Origin: an uncultured Acidobacteriota bacterium
Lineage (GTDB): Bacteria; Acidobacteriota; Blastocatellia; Pyrinomonadales; Pyrinomonadaceae
Assembly: GCA_902826505.1 (NCBI GenBank)
Contig: CADEFG010000018.1
Location: 1-19,979 of the forward strand
Reading direction: 5' to 3'
DNA length: 19,979 bases
Shown: in pieces, positions 1 to 7,475 of the stretch
Layout of the letters: each line of letters opens with the position of its first letter
How positions within the stretch are numbered: position 1 is the stretch's first letter
Made by a program: the position numbers and the translations under genes
The notes under the pieces: model-generated
Seen by the model: the letters and a program-made list of their open reading frames with translations, nothing else
What the model was told of the DNA's origin: nothing
The model's database searches: none

Positions 1-485
1 TTCCAACCATTGTTTTATTTGCGGTTCGGCAGATTTAATTTCTTCTTCGCGTTCGGTTTCGGCAAATTCATATTTTTGAATGTTTTGAATTGTCTGTTCC
101 TGCCATTTTTGAATTTTCGATTCACTCAATTTTTTGTTTTTGAACTTTCTTTTAACGCTTCTCAATAAATATTCTTCCTTTGATTTTGCAACCCAGTTTT
201 GTATATGTTCTTCGCTCCAACCTTTTTTCTGAACCGTTCGATTGATCGAGCCTGAGTTTTATCTTCTGCTGGCGCAAAAGATAAAGGACGACTTAATGAA
301 CCTAAAATCGTTCCGCAATCACACCTTCCGCGAGACGTTTGAACGTACAAATCGCCTTTTTCCAGAAATTCTGCAAGATGAAAATCATCAACGATTCTGA
401 AATCAAAACCATGATTCTTAAAAACAGTTCTCAGCGATTCTGTCTTTGAATCTTTCGGTAAAATTATTGTTATGAAGTGGCACAT
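1..485 (-). CDS. Conserved hypothetical protein, partial at left edge, frame interrupted at an A6 run
   Basis: The frame opens at an ATG whose first base is 485, 6 bp after the gltX stop, so the two probably share a transcript. Frame 0 gives 107 residues and stops at 162. Its N-terminus (MCHFITIILPKDSK, then GRCDCGTILGSL with a CxC pair near residue 55) looks like a genuine small cytosolic protein, but I cannot assign a function. From 222 down to base 1 the -1 frame is open for 74 codons with no stop and protein-like composition (GWSEEHIQNW near its start, SESKIQKW later, so an S-E-x-x-I-Q-x-W motif twice). The natural protein is therefore frame 0 through residue 88 joined to the -1 frame. 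The join falls on mRNA A AAA AAG (222-228), in phase for -1 slippage. Either a lost base in a homopolymer, a real mutation, or programmed frameshifting explains this. No strong Shine-Dalgarno is visible. The gene continues outside the window. Confidence 0.7.
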
Positions 486-491
486 AACATT

Positions 492-1982
492 TTACAAATT
501 CCAAGCAATCTGGCTTTTTAATCTTAAAATCGATTTCTCTTTCCCCAAAGTTTCAAAAACCGCGAGCATCGAAGGTCCGACCGCCAAACCGGTCAGAAGT
601 GCGCGTGCCCCGTTCATAATCTGCCCGAGCTTCGCGCCTTTTTCTGCGGCGAAATTGCCGACCGTCTCGTGAATCGGGTCGTGCGTAAAATCTTCGAGCG
701 ATTCAAAACGCGTCGCAAGTTCGGGAAGCCAAACTTTCAAATCGGGAAATTTTTTCAAATTTTTATTAACCGCAGTTTCGTCGAAATCGAAGTCTTCCGA
801 AAAATACGCGCGACCTTGCTCGGAAAAATCCTTGAGCGTAAAAAATCTTTCGCGGATCAGATTAACCGTGTTTTCAAACCACGCTTTGTCTTCGTCGTCG
901 TATTCGTCACGCCAGAGTTTGGCTGATTTTAGTTCGGCTTTAACGAATGGAAGCAGTTCGTCGAGCAGCATCGTGCGGATATATTCGGCGTTCATCCAGA
1001 TCGCTTTGTCGTCCGTCCAGCGTTTCGGATTGTTCGCGTCGAAATTAAAGATCGCATTGTTGCGGTGAATTCCTTCGAGCGTAAAACTTTGGACAAGCTC
1101 GTCCAAAGTCATAATTTCCTGCTCGGTTTTCGGCGACCAACCGAGCAGCGCGAGAAAATTACGAAATGCCGCTGCCAGAAAACCGTGATCGCGGTAAGTC
1201 GTCATCGAAACAATCTCGCCGTGAATGCGTTTCGACAATTTTTTTCCGCCCGGCGCCAAGATCAGCGGCAGATGCGCAAAACGCGGCGGAGTTTTACCGA
1301 GCGCTTCGTAAATCAAAATCTGTTTGTGCGTGTTCGTCAAATGATCCTGACCGCGAATAATATCGGTGATTTCCATCTCGATGTCGTCGCAAACGACCGC
1401 CAGATTATAAAGCGGATGACCGTCCGAGCGAAGCAAAACAAGGTCTTCGATTTCCGCATAATCGCGTTCGCTCAAGCCGTAAACGCCGTCCTCGAAACTC
1501 GTTTTTCCTTCGACCGGAACTTTCAGTCGAATCGCAAATGGTTCTCCTGCCGCGGCTTTCGCATCGGATTCGGCTTTTGACAGATCACGAAACGGATTAT
1601 CACGCATTGATTTGACGCCTTGATTTTGACGCGCCCGATCGGCGATCGTTTCTTTGATATTTTTGTCGGTCGGTTCGGCTTTCGGCGTAAAATCGCGATA
1701 GGCTTTGCCTTCTTCCAATAATTTCAGCGCGGCGGCGCGATGTTTGTCGGCGTTGTTTGACTGAAAAACGATTTCTTCGTCGGGCTGAAAACCGAGCCAC
1801 GCCAAGCCTTCAAGGATCGAACGCGTCGATTCGTCGGTCGAACGCGCGATGTCCGTGTCTTCGATCCGCAGAAGAAATTTTCCGCCGACATGGCGGGCGT
1901 AAAGATAATTAAAAAGCGCGGTTCGCGCGGAACCGATATGTAAATAGCCGGTCGGGCTCGGAGCAAATCTAACTCTTATCAT
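492..1982 (-). CDS. gltX: Glutamyl-tRNA synthetase
   Basis: This class I aminoacyl-tRNA synthetase charges tRNA-Glu with glutamate in the cytosol using ATP. The 496-residue product has the usual bacterial length. The HIGH signature appears as HIGS at residues 15-18 inside FAPSPTGYLHIGSART. The KMSKS-equivalent KLSKR is at 248-252 (GGKKLSKRIHGE). GQDHLTNTHKQ and YNLAVVCDD are typical GluRS core segments, and the C-terminal anticodon-binding helical domain follows from about residue 330. The sequence alone cannot tell whether it is discriminating or also charges tRNA-Gln. The ATG start is right because the conserved N-terminal strand MIRVRFAPSPTG begins there, although no good Shine-Dalgarno precedes it. 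A candidate promoter lies at 2051-2079. The next gene starts 6 bp downstream of the stop. Confidence 0.96.
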   Translation of the reverse strand: MIRVRFAPSPTGYLHIGSARTALFNYLYARHVGGKFLLRIEDTDIARSTDESTRSILEGLAWLGFQPDEEIVFQSNNADKHRAAALKLLEEGKAYRDFTPKAEPTDKNIKETIADRARQNQGVKSMRDNPFRDLSKAESDAKAAAGEPFAIRLKVPVEGKTSFEDGVYGLSERDYAEIEDLVLLRSDGHPLYNLAVVCDDIEMEITDIIRGQDHLTNTHKQILIYEALGKTPPRFAHLPLILAPGGKKLSKRIHGEIVSMTTYRDHGFLAAAFRNFLALLGWSPKTEQEIMTLDELVQSFTLEGIHRNNAIFNFDANNPKRWTDDKAIWMNAEYIRTMLLDELLPFVKAELKSAKLWRDEYDDEDKAWFENTVNLIRERFFTLKDFSEQGRAYFSEDFDFDETAVNKNLKKFPDLKVWLPELATRFESLEDFTHDPIHETVGNFAAEKGAKLGQIMNGARALLTGLAVGPSMLAVFETLGKEKSILRLKSQIAWNL

Positions 1983-2007
1983 AGTGGTCAGCCGTCAGTG
2001 ATCGGCG

Positions 2008-2025
2008 ATCGGTCGAAAAACCGAT
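2008..2025 (-). promoter_or_regulatory. Small hairpin in the gltX 5' leader
   Basis: ATCGGT at 2008-2013 pairs with ACCGAT at 2020-2025 around a 6-nt loop, between the candidate gltX promoter and the gltX start. No T-run follows it, so it is not a terminator. Whether it has any regulatory role is unknown. Confidence 0.25.
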
Positions 2026-2050
2026 AGATGCGAAAACCGACAAAAAGTTA

Positions 2051-2079
2051 CTTTTAAAATAATTAAAGCCGGTAGTCAA
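2051..2079 (-). promoter_or_regulatory. Candidate sigma-70 promoter for gltX
   Basis: Read on the minus strand, TTGACT (2079-2074) is followed after exactly 17 bp by TAAAAG (2056-2051). The -35 matches 5 of 6 consensus bases and the -10 matches 4 of 6. Transcription would start about 60 bp upstream of the gltX ATG. This is judged by eye only. Confidence 0.4.
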
Positions 2080-2104
2080 AACTCAATGTTCAGAAGAAAC
2101 TCTA

Positions 2105-2132
2105 CTGACCACTGACCACTGACCACCGACTA
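2105..2132 (+). repeat. Heptanucleotide tandem repeat (CTGACCA)3 plus one degenerate unit
   Basis: CTGACCA occurs three times in register at 2105-2111, 2112-2118 and 2119-2125, then as CCGACTA at 2126-2132. An inverted copy, TGGTCAG, is at 1985-1991 directly upstream of gltX. The spacer 1983-2141 between gltX and the tRNA gene is thus bracketed by opposite-orientation copies. The pattern resembles the intergenic short tandemly repeated repetitive sequences known from cyanobacteria, and no coding function is apparent. Confidence 0.7.
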
Positions 2133-2134
2133 CT

Positions 2135-2141
2135 AAAAAAA
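2135..2141 (-). terminator. T7 tract directly 3' of the tRNA-Ser CCA end
   Basis: A7 on the plus strand gives T7 in the transcript immediately after the CCA. The T-arm and acceptor helix of the tRNA could serve as the upstream stem of an intrinsic terminator. Confidence 0.4.
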
Positions 2142-2232
2142 TGGCGGAGATGACAGGATTCGAACCTGTGGAGGACTTTTGATCCTCAACAATTTAGCAA
2201 ACTGCCGCTTTCAGCCACTCAGCCACATCTCC
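2142..2232 (-). tRNA. tRNA-Ser (anticodon GCU)
   Basis: Read on the minus strand, the 7-bp acceptor stem is GGAGATG paired with CATCTCC, followed by discriminator G and an encoded CCA (2142-2144). The D arm reads GGCTGAGTGGCTGAAAGC. The anticodon loop is TTGCTAA, giving anticodon GCT, flanked by a 5-bp stem that contains G-U pairs. The long variable arm (GAGGA, loop, TCCTC) is diagnostic of a class II tRNA. The T arm is ACAGG-TTCGAAT-CCTGT. The anticodon and long arm together identify serine, decoding AGC and AGU. A run of seven T residues follows the CCA directly and probably ends transcription. Confidence 0.95.
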
Positions 2233-2260
2233 GTCGCTTTTGCAAGAAAAGCAAGTTTTT

Positions 2261-2288
2261 ATTCTATCCGTTAGGCAAACTTTGTCAA
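2261..2288 (-). promoter_or_regulatory. Sigma-70 promoter of the tRNA-Ser gene
   Basis: On the minus strand a perfect TTGACA (2288-2283) is followed by a 16-bp spacer and TAGAAT (2266-2261), one mismatch from TATAAT. The expected start point near 2254 lies about 22 bp before the mature tRNA 5' end at 2232, which leaves a short processed leader. Confidence 0.75.
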
Positions 2289-2331
2289 GCCCTCGCGCAT
2301 CGTATAACGAAACATTCGTGTCTTTGCACGC

Positions 2332-2361
2332 TTGACACATTTGATTTTACGAAAGAAAATA
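2332..2361 (+). promoter_or_regulatory. Possible promoter for the plus-strand outer-membrane protein gene
   Basis: A perfect TTGACA lies at 2332-2337, about 130 bp upstream of the ATG at 2464 and divergent from the tRNA promoter. The best -10 at 18-19 bp spacing is only AAAATA/AAATAT near 2356-2362, so this call rests mainly on the -35 box. Confidence 0.3.
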
Positions 2362-2447
2362 TCAAAGTGCCCGATTTAGCACTTATTTAACTAGTTGTTG
2401 CTGTTTTAGCACTCCTGTAATAAGTTTTCCCCGTGACTTGTTTGAGC

Positions 2448-2453
2448 GGAGGT
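2448..2453 (+). promoter_or_regulatory. Ribosome binding site GGAGGT
   Basis: GGAGGT ends 10 bp before the ATG at 2464. It supports that start over any downstream methionine and is one of the strongest Shine-Dalgarno matches in the window. Confidence 0.7.
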
Positions 2454-2463
2454 AGCTTTCTTA

Positions 2464-4233
2464 ATGAGTTTTTCTAAAGCCCCGAAATTTTTTCTAAGAA
2501 CATTTTTGATTGCGCTAACAACTGTCTCTGCGTTTTTTGTTTCCGCACTTGAAACACAAGGCGCAGTCGTTGTCGAAAATAAAGGCTTGCTCGGTGTCAT
2601 TAAAGGAACGGTCCGGGACGAAGCAGGAAGCCCGATCTCCGATGCTTACGTTTCAATTTTCCGTGTCGGAACATCGCAGCTCCTGAAACAAGTGCGGTCG
2701 GCGGCAAACGGTAGTTTTCTCGCCAAAGTTTTACCCGGAACTTATACGATTTTGGCAGTTGCCGAAGGGTATAATCCGATCACTTATAAATCAGTCGAGA
2801 TAAATCGTTCGACCGAATTGAATTATAAATTTAATCTCGAACGCGCCGGCAGCGGCAACACTTTGCCCGAAAAACGGCTCGACCGCAACAGTTCAAAATG
2901 GCGAATCCGCGCAGCGGCGATCAATAGTTCAATTTATCAAAATCAAGAAGGCGACGCGCCGGTCGAAGAAAATCAATCGGACGAAAACACCGCGACCGCC
3001 GAAAACCAACCGGACGAAAATGCCAAAGATTCCGAAAGGCAAGAAAATCCGAGCCGGAAAGGTCAGACGGTAATCGAAACTTTTGCCGCGAACGCAAACG
3101 GGGAAACTTTTGCCGGCGCTAATTTCGCAACGCTTTTGCCGGTCAGTGAAAATACGGATATTGTTTTGGCGGGACAAACCGCGACGAGCCCGAACGCGCC
3201 GCAAAGATTTGAAACAAGCATCAAAACCCGGCTCAGCGACGAACATCAGCTTCGCATCAATACGGCAATCGCGACACTCGGCAAAGTAGAGATCGAAAAT
3301 CAGGAAAAATCGCTCGGACAATTTTCCGTTCAGGCTTTGGATGAATGGCGAGTTAAAAATGGTGTGGTTTTGGTTTTCGGGCTTGATTATTCGCGTTTTC
3401 TCGGTGCGGGCAACGATTTTTCGCTGAGTCCGCGTCTCGGATTTCAGTTTGACATAAATTCAAAAACGCGTCTGCGCACTTCTTACACAACTCAGACCGA
3501 AGAAAAAAACTGGTCGCAGGCAATCGATCTCGAAGACACGCAGGTCTTTTTCCGCGAACCCGTAACCGTTCAGGATTTTGTCGTCGAGAACGACAAACCG
3601 CAAATGAACAAAAGCAGCCGGTTTGAATTCGGTGTTGAAAGAATTTTAGACAGCAGTTCGTCGATCGAAGCCAATGTATTTTTCGATGTCACGAGCGGTC
3701 GCGGAGTCGGTTTGATAAATTTACCGATTGGTTTTTTGGGTAATGAAGCCGACAAATTCGTGGCGAATCAGCAAGGCAAAGCACAAGGTTTGCGAATCGT
3801 TTATTCGCGTCGTTTGAACGGAATCTTCAGTACATCGGCAGGTTACGCTTTCGGAAACGGTCAGAAGCTTTCGGATCAAGCGATCTCTAATCCGGCGAAT
3901 GTGTTTGAAAATGGTTATTTCCAAACAGTTTTCGGGCAATTCGATGCCGATCTGAGAACGGGCACGCAAATCAAAACGGTTTTCCGTTTATCGCCCCAAG
4001 CGACTGTTTTTTCGATTGATCCGTTTCAGGGCAGAATGACGATCTATGATCCGGGTTTAAGCGTGGTCGTCACCCAATCTTTACCGACAATGGGCTTGCC
4101 GATTCGGGCAGAAGCGATCATTGATGCGCGAAACTTGCTCGACACTCAAACCGGTGTCAACAGTGAAGAAGGAAGTCTGAAATTATCGTCGCAACGACGG
4201 ATTTTGCGCGGCGGAATTTTGGTCAGATTTTAA
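2464..4233 (+). CDS. Outer-membrane beta-barrel protein with N-terminal carboxypeptidase-regulatory-like domain
   Basis: This is a predicted secreted outer-membrane protein of 589 residues. Residues 1 to about 30 form a Sec signal peptide (basic start, then FLIALTTVSAFFVSA). Residues 44-127 are a CarboxypepD_reg-like Ig fold (IKGTVRDEAGSPISDAYVS, then LPGTYTILAVAEGY). A low-complexity linker rich in E, N, Q and D (about 158-200) contains the repeated ENQ-DEN pattern. From about 240 to the end the sequence alternates in the way a transmembrane barrel does and ends in phenylalanine, as outer-membrane proteins often do. It resembles the C-terminal half of acidobacterial TonB-dependent receptors, but I see no plug domain and the barrel is short. 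It appears to be a single-gene unit with its own RBS and a terminator at 4260. Substrate is unknown. Confidence 0.75.
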   Translation: MSFSKAPKFFLRTFLIALTTVSAFFVSALETQGAVVVENKGLLGVIKGTVRDEAGSPISDAYVSIFRVGTSQLLKQVRSAANGSFLAKVLPGTYTILAVAEGYNPITYKSVEINRSTELNYKFNLERAGSGNTLPEKRLDRNSSKWRIRAAAINSSIYQNQEGDAPVEENQSDENTATAENQPDENAKDSERQENPSRKGQTVIETFAANANGETFAGANFATLLPVSENTDIVLAGQTATSPNAPQRFETSIKTRLSDEHQLRINTAIATLGKVEIENQEKSLGQFSVQALDEWRVKNGVVLVFGLDYSRFLGAGNDFSLSPRLGFQFDINSKTRLRTSYTTQTEEKNWSQAIDLEDTQVFFREPVTVQDFVVENDKPQMNKSSRFEFGVERILDSSSSIEANVFFDVTSGRGVGLINLPIGFLGNEADKFVANQQGKAQGLRIVYSRRLNGIFSTSAGYAFGNGQKLSDQAISNPANVFENGYFQTVFGQFDADLRTGTQIKTVFRLSPQATVFSIDPFQGRMTIYDPGLSVVVTQSLPTMGLPIRAEAIIDARNLLDTQTGVNSEEGSLKLSSQRRILRGGILVRF

Positions 4234-4259
4234 GTTTATGTACGCCAAAAATTTATTGT

Positions 4260-4292
4260 CCAAAGTCAATCGTTTTGGCTTTGGATTTTTTT
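4260..4292 (+). terminator. Intrinsic terminator after the outer-membrane protein gene
   Basis: CCAAAGTC (4260-4267) pairs with GGCTTTGG (4277-4284) with one G-U pair and a 9-nt loop. It is followed by A and then T7 (4286-4292). It sits 27 bp past the stop at 4233. Apart from this hairpin, the spacer up to 4462 shows nothing I can identify. Confidence 0.75.
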
Positions 4293-4462
4293 GTTTCCAA
4301 ATTCTCGGATGCGAAGCAAAAAACTGAATGAATCTGCGGTTTATTGTTCGTTTATATATTTGGAAACGCTTGATTGGACAGACATTTAAGTTGCCTTGTT
4401 GATGAAAAATAACTGGAACACATTTTGCGTCGAAAAACTTTAGCGAAGTTTGTCTCAAAATA

Positions 4463-7432
4463 ATGACTGGTAAGGTGCTGACAAGTTGGAGTTTGGTTTG
4501 GCTTTTGACAACGGTTTTGTTTGTTGTCGGCGGCGCACTTAACCTGTCGCAGCGCGCCTATCACAAACTTCCGCCGACCGACGGTGTTGTTTGGAATTTA
4601 AGGTCAGACGGCGGAATTTACGCAGAAAAAGTGTTGCCCGGACTGACTGCTTCACGCGCCGGAATTTCTGCCGGCGACCGGCTTATCGGAATCGGTCTGG
4701 AAAGTGACAAAACCGACGAAATCACATCGCCTGCCGATGTTCAAATGTATCTCGAAGCCGCCGGTGTTGACGGAAATTTGACATATTTTTATCAAAGACC
4801 TTCCTATTCATTTGCCAACAATTATTATTACGCCGATTTAAAACATATTGACACGCTGCCGCGTTGGACGGCGCCGATAATTTTTCTGACCCTCGTCGGA
4901 ATTGTCTGGCTCGGAGTCGGAATTTTTGTTCTTTTCAAACAAGGCGGACACGCGCCGTTTGTCATCCATTTTGCGACGATTTGTTTAGTTGCGTTTATTT
5001 TTCACGTTTATAAACCGCTTTATCTGGGCGAAGATTTTGATTTAGCCATCAATCTTTTGGACAATCTTGCCTTCGCTTTTTTTGCCCCGTTATTTCTTCA
5101 TTTTTGTTTGCGTTATCCGATCAGAAGCGAGGTTTTTGATAATTCCCCCTGGAAGACATATTTGCTTTATATTCCGGCAAGCCTGATTTCGATTGGAATT
5201 TTTGCATTTTCGATCATTCCCCAACTCGCCCTCAAATTAGACCTTATAAATTCGATCGCGCCGCTTTTGGATAAATATGATTTGCTGCCGAATCTGTATC
5301 AGGCGAATTTTTATCATTTTGTCATTTTTGTCGCGGCGGGCGCCAGCGTTTTGATCCGGCGTTTTTGGCGCAACCGGCAAACGATTGTCCGCCAGCGTCT
5401 GAAATGGGCGATGTGGGGAACAATTGCGGCGATTTTCCCGATCATTGCCTTTCAGATCGCCAAACGCTTTGTTTATCTGCCCGATGACAGTTACAGCACG
5501 GCAATCACAACTTTGCCGCTCGCACTGATTCCTTTAAGTTTTGGTCATTCGGTCGTCCGCTACCGTTTGATGGACGTTGATGTCGTTGTGCGCCGCGCGC
5601 TTGTTTATGCGCTGACGACCGTCGCGATCGCGATGATGATCGGCACGGTCGCGCTCGGACTCGTTTTTCTGGCAGTCGGCAACAATCTCTCGACCACGGA
5701 AATCACGCTTCGCGCTTTGATCGCGATTATCGCCATGGCGGGAATTGTGCTTTTGAGCGAACCTTTGAAGAAATTTTTGCAGGAACGCGCCGACCGGTTT
5801 TTTTACGGCGAACGTTACGATCTGCGGCGCGGGTTGCTCGATTTCGGCAGAACGCTTTCGGCAACGACCGCGCTTGAACCGCTTCTCAATGCTTTGACGG
5901 AAAGACTTCGACAAGTTTTGGACGTTGAAAAAGTTGCGGTTTTCATCGAAGACGAAAACTCAGCAGAACATTACCGGCTCGCCAAATCGATCGGCTTGAG
6001 CGAAGAATTCAAAATTCCAACCGATTTTCGCCAAATGATCCGGCAAAAAAGCGCGGAAAAAGGAATTGTCCGCGCCGACGAACTCGAATTACCCGAAACT
6101 GAAATAGTAAATTATAACGGAAATGGAAACGGTAAAACGATTGTCCGGCAGGAACTTCATTATTTTGTGCCGTGTGTCGCGCGTGGACAAATGGTTGCCG
6201 TGATCGGTTTGGGCAGAGCGAGCGACGGCTCGCTTTTGTCGAGCGAAGATTTGGAAATTTTGCAAACAGTGGCGGGTTATGTCGCCGTTGCGGTCGAAAA
6301 CAGCCTACTTTATCAAGAGCAGGAAACACGCGCCGAAGAACTCGCGCTTCTCAAAGAATTTAACGAATCGATCGTTGAATCGGTCAATGTCGGACTGCTC
6401 GCCGTTGACGAAAGCGGCAAGATCACGCGCTGTAATTCGACGTTTGAAGAAATGCTCGGATTGAGCCGCAAGGAAACGATCGGCAAGGTCGTCGAAGACA
6501 TTTTCGACCGAGCATTTGCTTTGAATCTGGAAAATATTCTTGGCAAATCGCGCTGGCATCTGACCGAAATTCGCCATGCCTATAAGCTTTATACAAGTTC
6601 TTCGGACGGAAAATCTCTGATTCTTAATGTTGCCGTCGCGCCGCTTCGTTCGGTTTCACAAAATCAAACGGGCGCGATTATCGTTCTGGAAAATGTCACG
6701 TCACGCGTCAAACTCGAAGAAACTCTTCAGCAAAGCGAAAAACTTTCGAGTATCGGACTGCTTGCCGCGGGTGTCGCGCACGAGGTCAATACGCCTTTGA
6801 CCGGAGTCTCAAGCTATACGCAGATGCTTCTCGGAATGATTCCCGAAACCGATCCGAAACACGCGCTGCTGCTCAAAGTTCAGAAACAAACCGAACGCGC
6901 CACGAACATCGCCGGTAATCTTTTGAATTTTTCACGCGGCGGAAACTCGACCGATTTTATCGAAGTCAACATCAACAAACTGCTTGACGACACGCTTCAA
7001 CTGCTTGAACCGCAAATGCGCAAATCGCAGATCGAAATCGTCAAAAACTACTCGGAAACCGCGCCGAAAATTCTCGGAAACGCCGGTAAATTACAACAGG
7101 TTTTCACGAATTTGATTCTCAATGCGCGTGATGCAATGTTCGGCGGCGGACAAATTACTTTGATGACCGCGCTCAATGAAAACGGTGAAGTCGTCATCGA
7201 AGTTTCCGATACCGGCGAAGGCATTGCGCCGGAAAATTTGAGCAAGATTTACGATCCATTCTTTACAACCAAAGGCGTCGGCAGCGGCACCGGCTTGGGT
7301 TTAGCGGTTTCCTACGGCATTGTTCAGGAACACGCCGGGACAATCGAAACACACAGCCGGGTCGGCGAAGGCACGACATTTCATCTGGTTTTTCCGCAAT
7401 ATCAAGAACAGCGTCAACGTGCGGTTAGCTAA
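4463..7432 (+). CDS. Membrane-bound sensor histidine kinase (multi-TM, PDZ-like, GAF, PAS, HisKA, HATPase)
   Basis: This 989-residue hybrid-free sensor kinase is predicted to autophosphorylate on a histidine and pass the phosphate to an unlinked response regulator. One membrane helix (about 8-27) precedes a periplasmic PDZ-like segment (about 40-112, AEKVLPGLTASRAGISAGDRLIGIG). Roughly nine further hydrophobic helices follow between 137 and 432. A GAF domain (about 465-615) and a PAS domain (about 628-750, VGLLAVDESGKITRCNSTFEEMLG) come next. HisKA has phospho-acceptor His773 in AAGVAHEVNTPLTG. The ATPase shows an N box (NLILNARDAM), G1 (DTGEGIAP), an F box (DPFFTTK) and G2 (GTGLGLAVSYG). No in-frame start exists between the upstream stop at 4403 and this ATG, so the start is fixed, although no Shine-Dalgarno is visible. 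The PDZ/multi-TM sensor layout recalls ComP of Bacillus; that comparison is inference. The ligand is unknown. Confidence 0.9.
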   Translation: MTGKVLTSWSLVWLLTTVLFVVGGALNLSQRAYHKLPPTDGVVWNLRSDGGIYAEKVLPGLTASRAGISAGDRLIGIGLESDKTDEITSPADVQMYLEAAGVDGNLTYFYQRPSYSFANNYYYADLKHIDTLPRWTAPIIFLTLVGIVWLGVGIFVLFKQGGHAPFVIHFATICLVAFIFHVYKPLYLGEDFDLAINLLDNLAFAFFAPLFLHFCLRYPIRSEVFDNSPWKTYLLYIPASLISIGIFAFSIIPQLALKLDLINSIAPLLDKYDLLPNLYQANFYHFVIFVAAGASVLIRRFWRNRQTIVRQRLKWAMWGTIAAIFPIIAFQIAKRFVYLPDDSYSTAITTLPLALIPLSFGHSVVRYRLMDVDVVVRRALVYALTTVAIAMMIGTVALGLVFLAVGNNLSTTEITLRALIAIIAMAGIVLLSEPLKKFLQERADRFFYGERYDLRRGLLDFGRTLSATTALEPLLNALTERLRQVLDVEKVAVFIEDENSAEHYRLAKSIGLSEEFKIPTDFRQMIRQKSAEKGIVRADELELPETEIVNYNGNGNGKTIVRQELHYFVPCVARGQMVAVIGLGRASDGSLLSSEDLEILQTVAGYVAVAVENSLLYQEQETRAEELALLKEFNESIVESVNVGLLAVDESGKITRCNSTFEEMLGLSRKETIGKVVEDIFDRAFALNLENILGKSRWHLTEIRHAYKLYTSSSDGKSLILNVAVAPLRSVSQNQTGAIIVLENVTSRVKLEETLQQSEKLSSIGLLAAGVAHEVNTPLTGVSSYTQMLLGMIPETDPKHALLLKVQKQTERATNIAGNLLNFSRGGNSTDFIEVNINKLLDDTLQLLEPQMRKSQIEIVKNYSETAPKILGNAGKLQQVFTNLILNARDAMFGGGQITLMTALNENGEVVIEVSDTGEGIAPENLSKIYDPFFTTKGVGSGTGLGLAVSYGIVQEHAGTIETHSRVGEGTTFHLVFPQYQEQRQRAVS

Positions 7433-7475
7433 CCTACCAATGAAACGAAATGTTTGAATCAACAAATTTCAAATA

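Noticed and set aside
1065..1580. Plus-strand 171-codon frame opposite gltX
   Set aside because: It lies wholly antisense to a well-conserved synthetase and its protein is arginine-rich with no recognisable motif. It is a shadow of gltX codon use.
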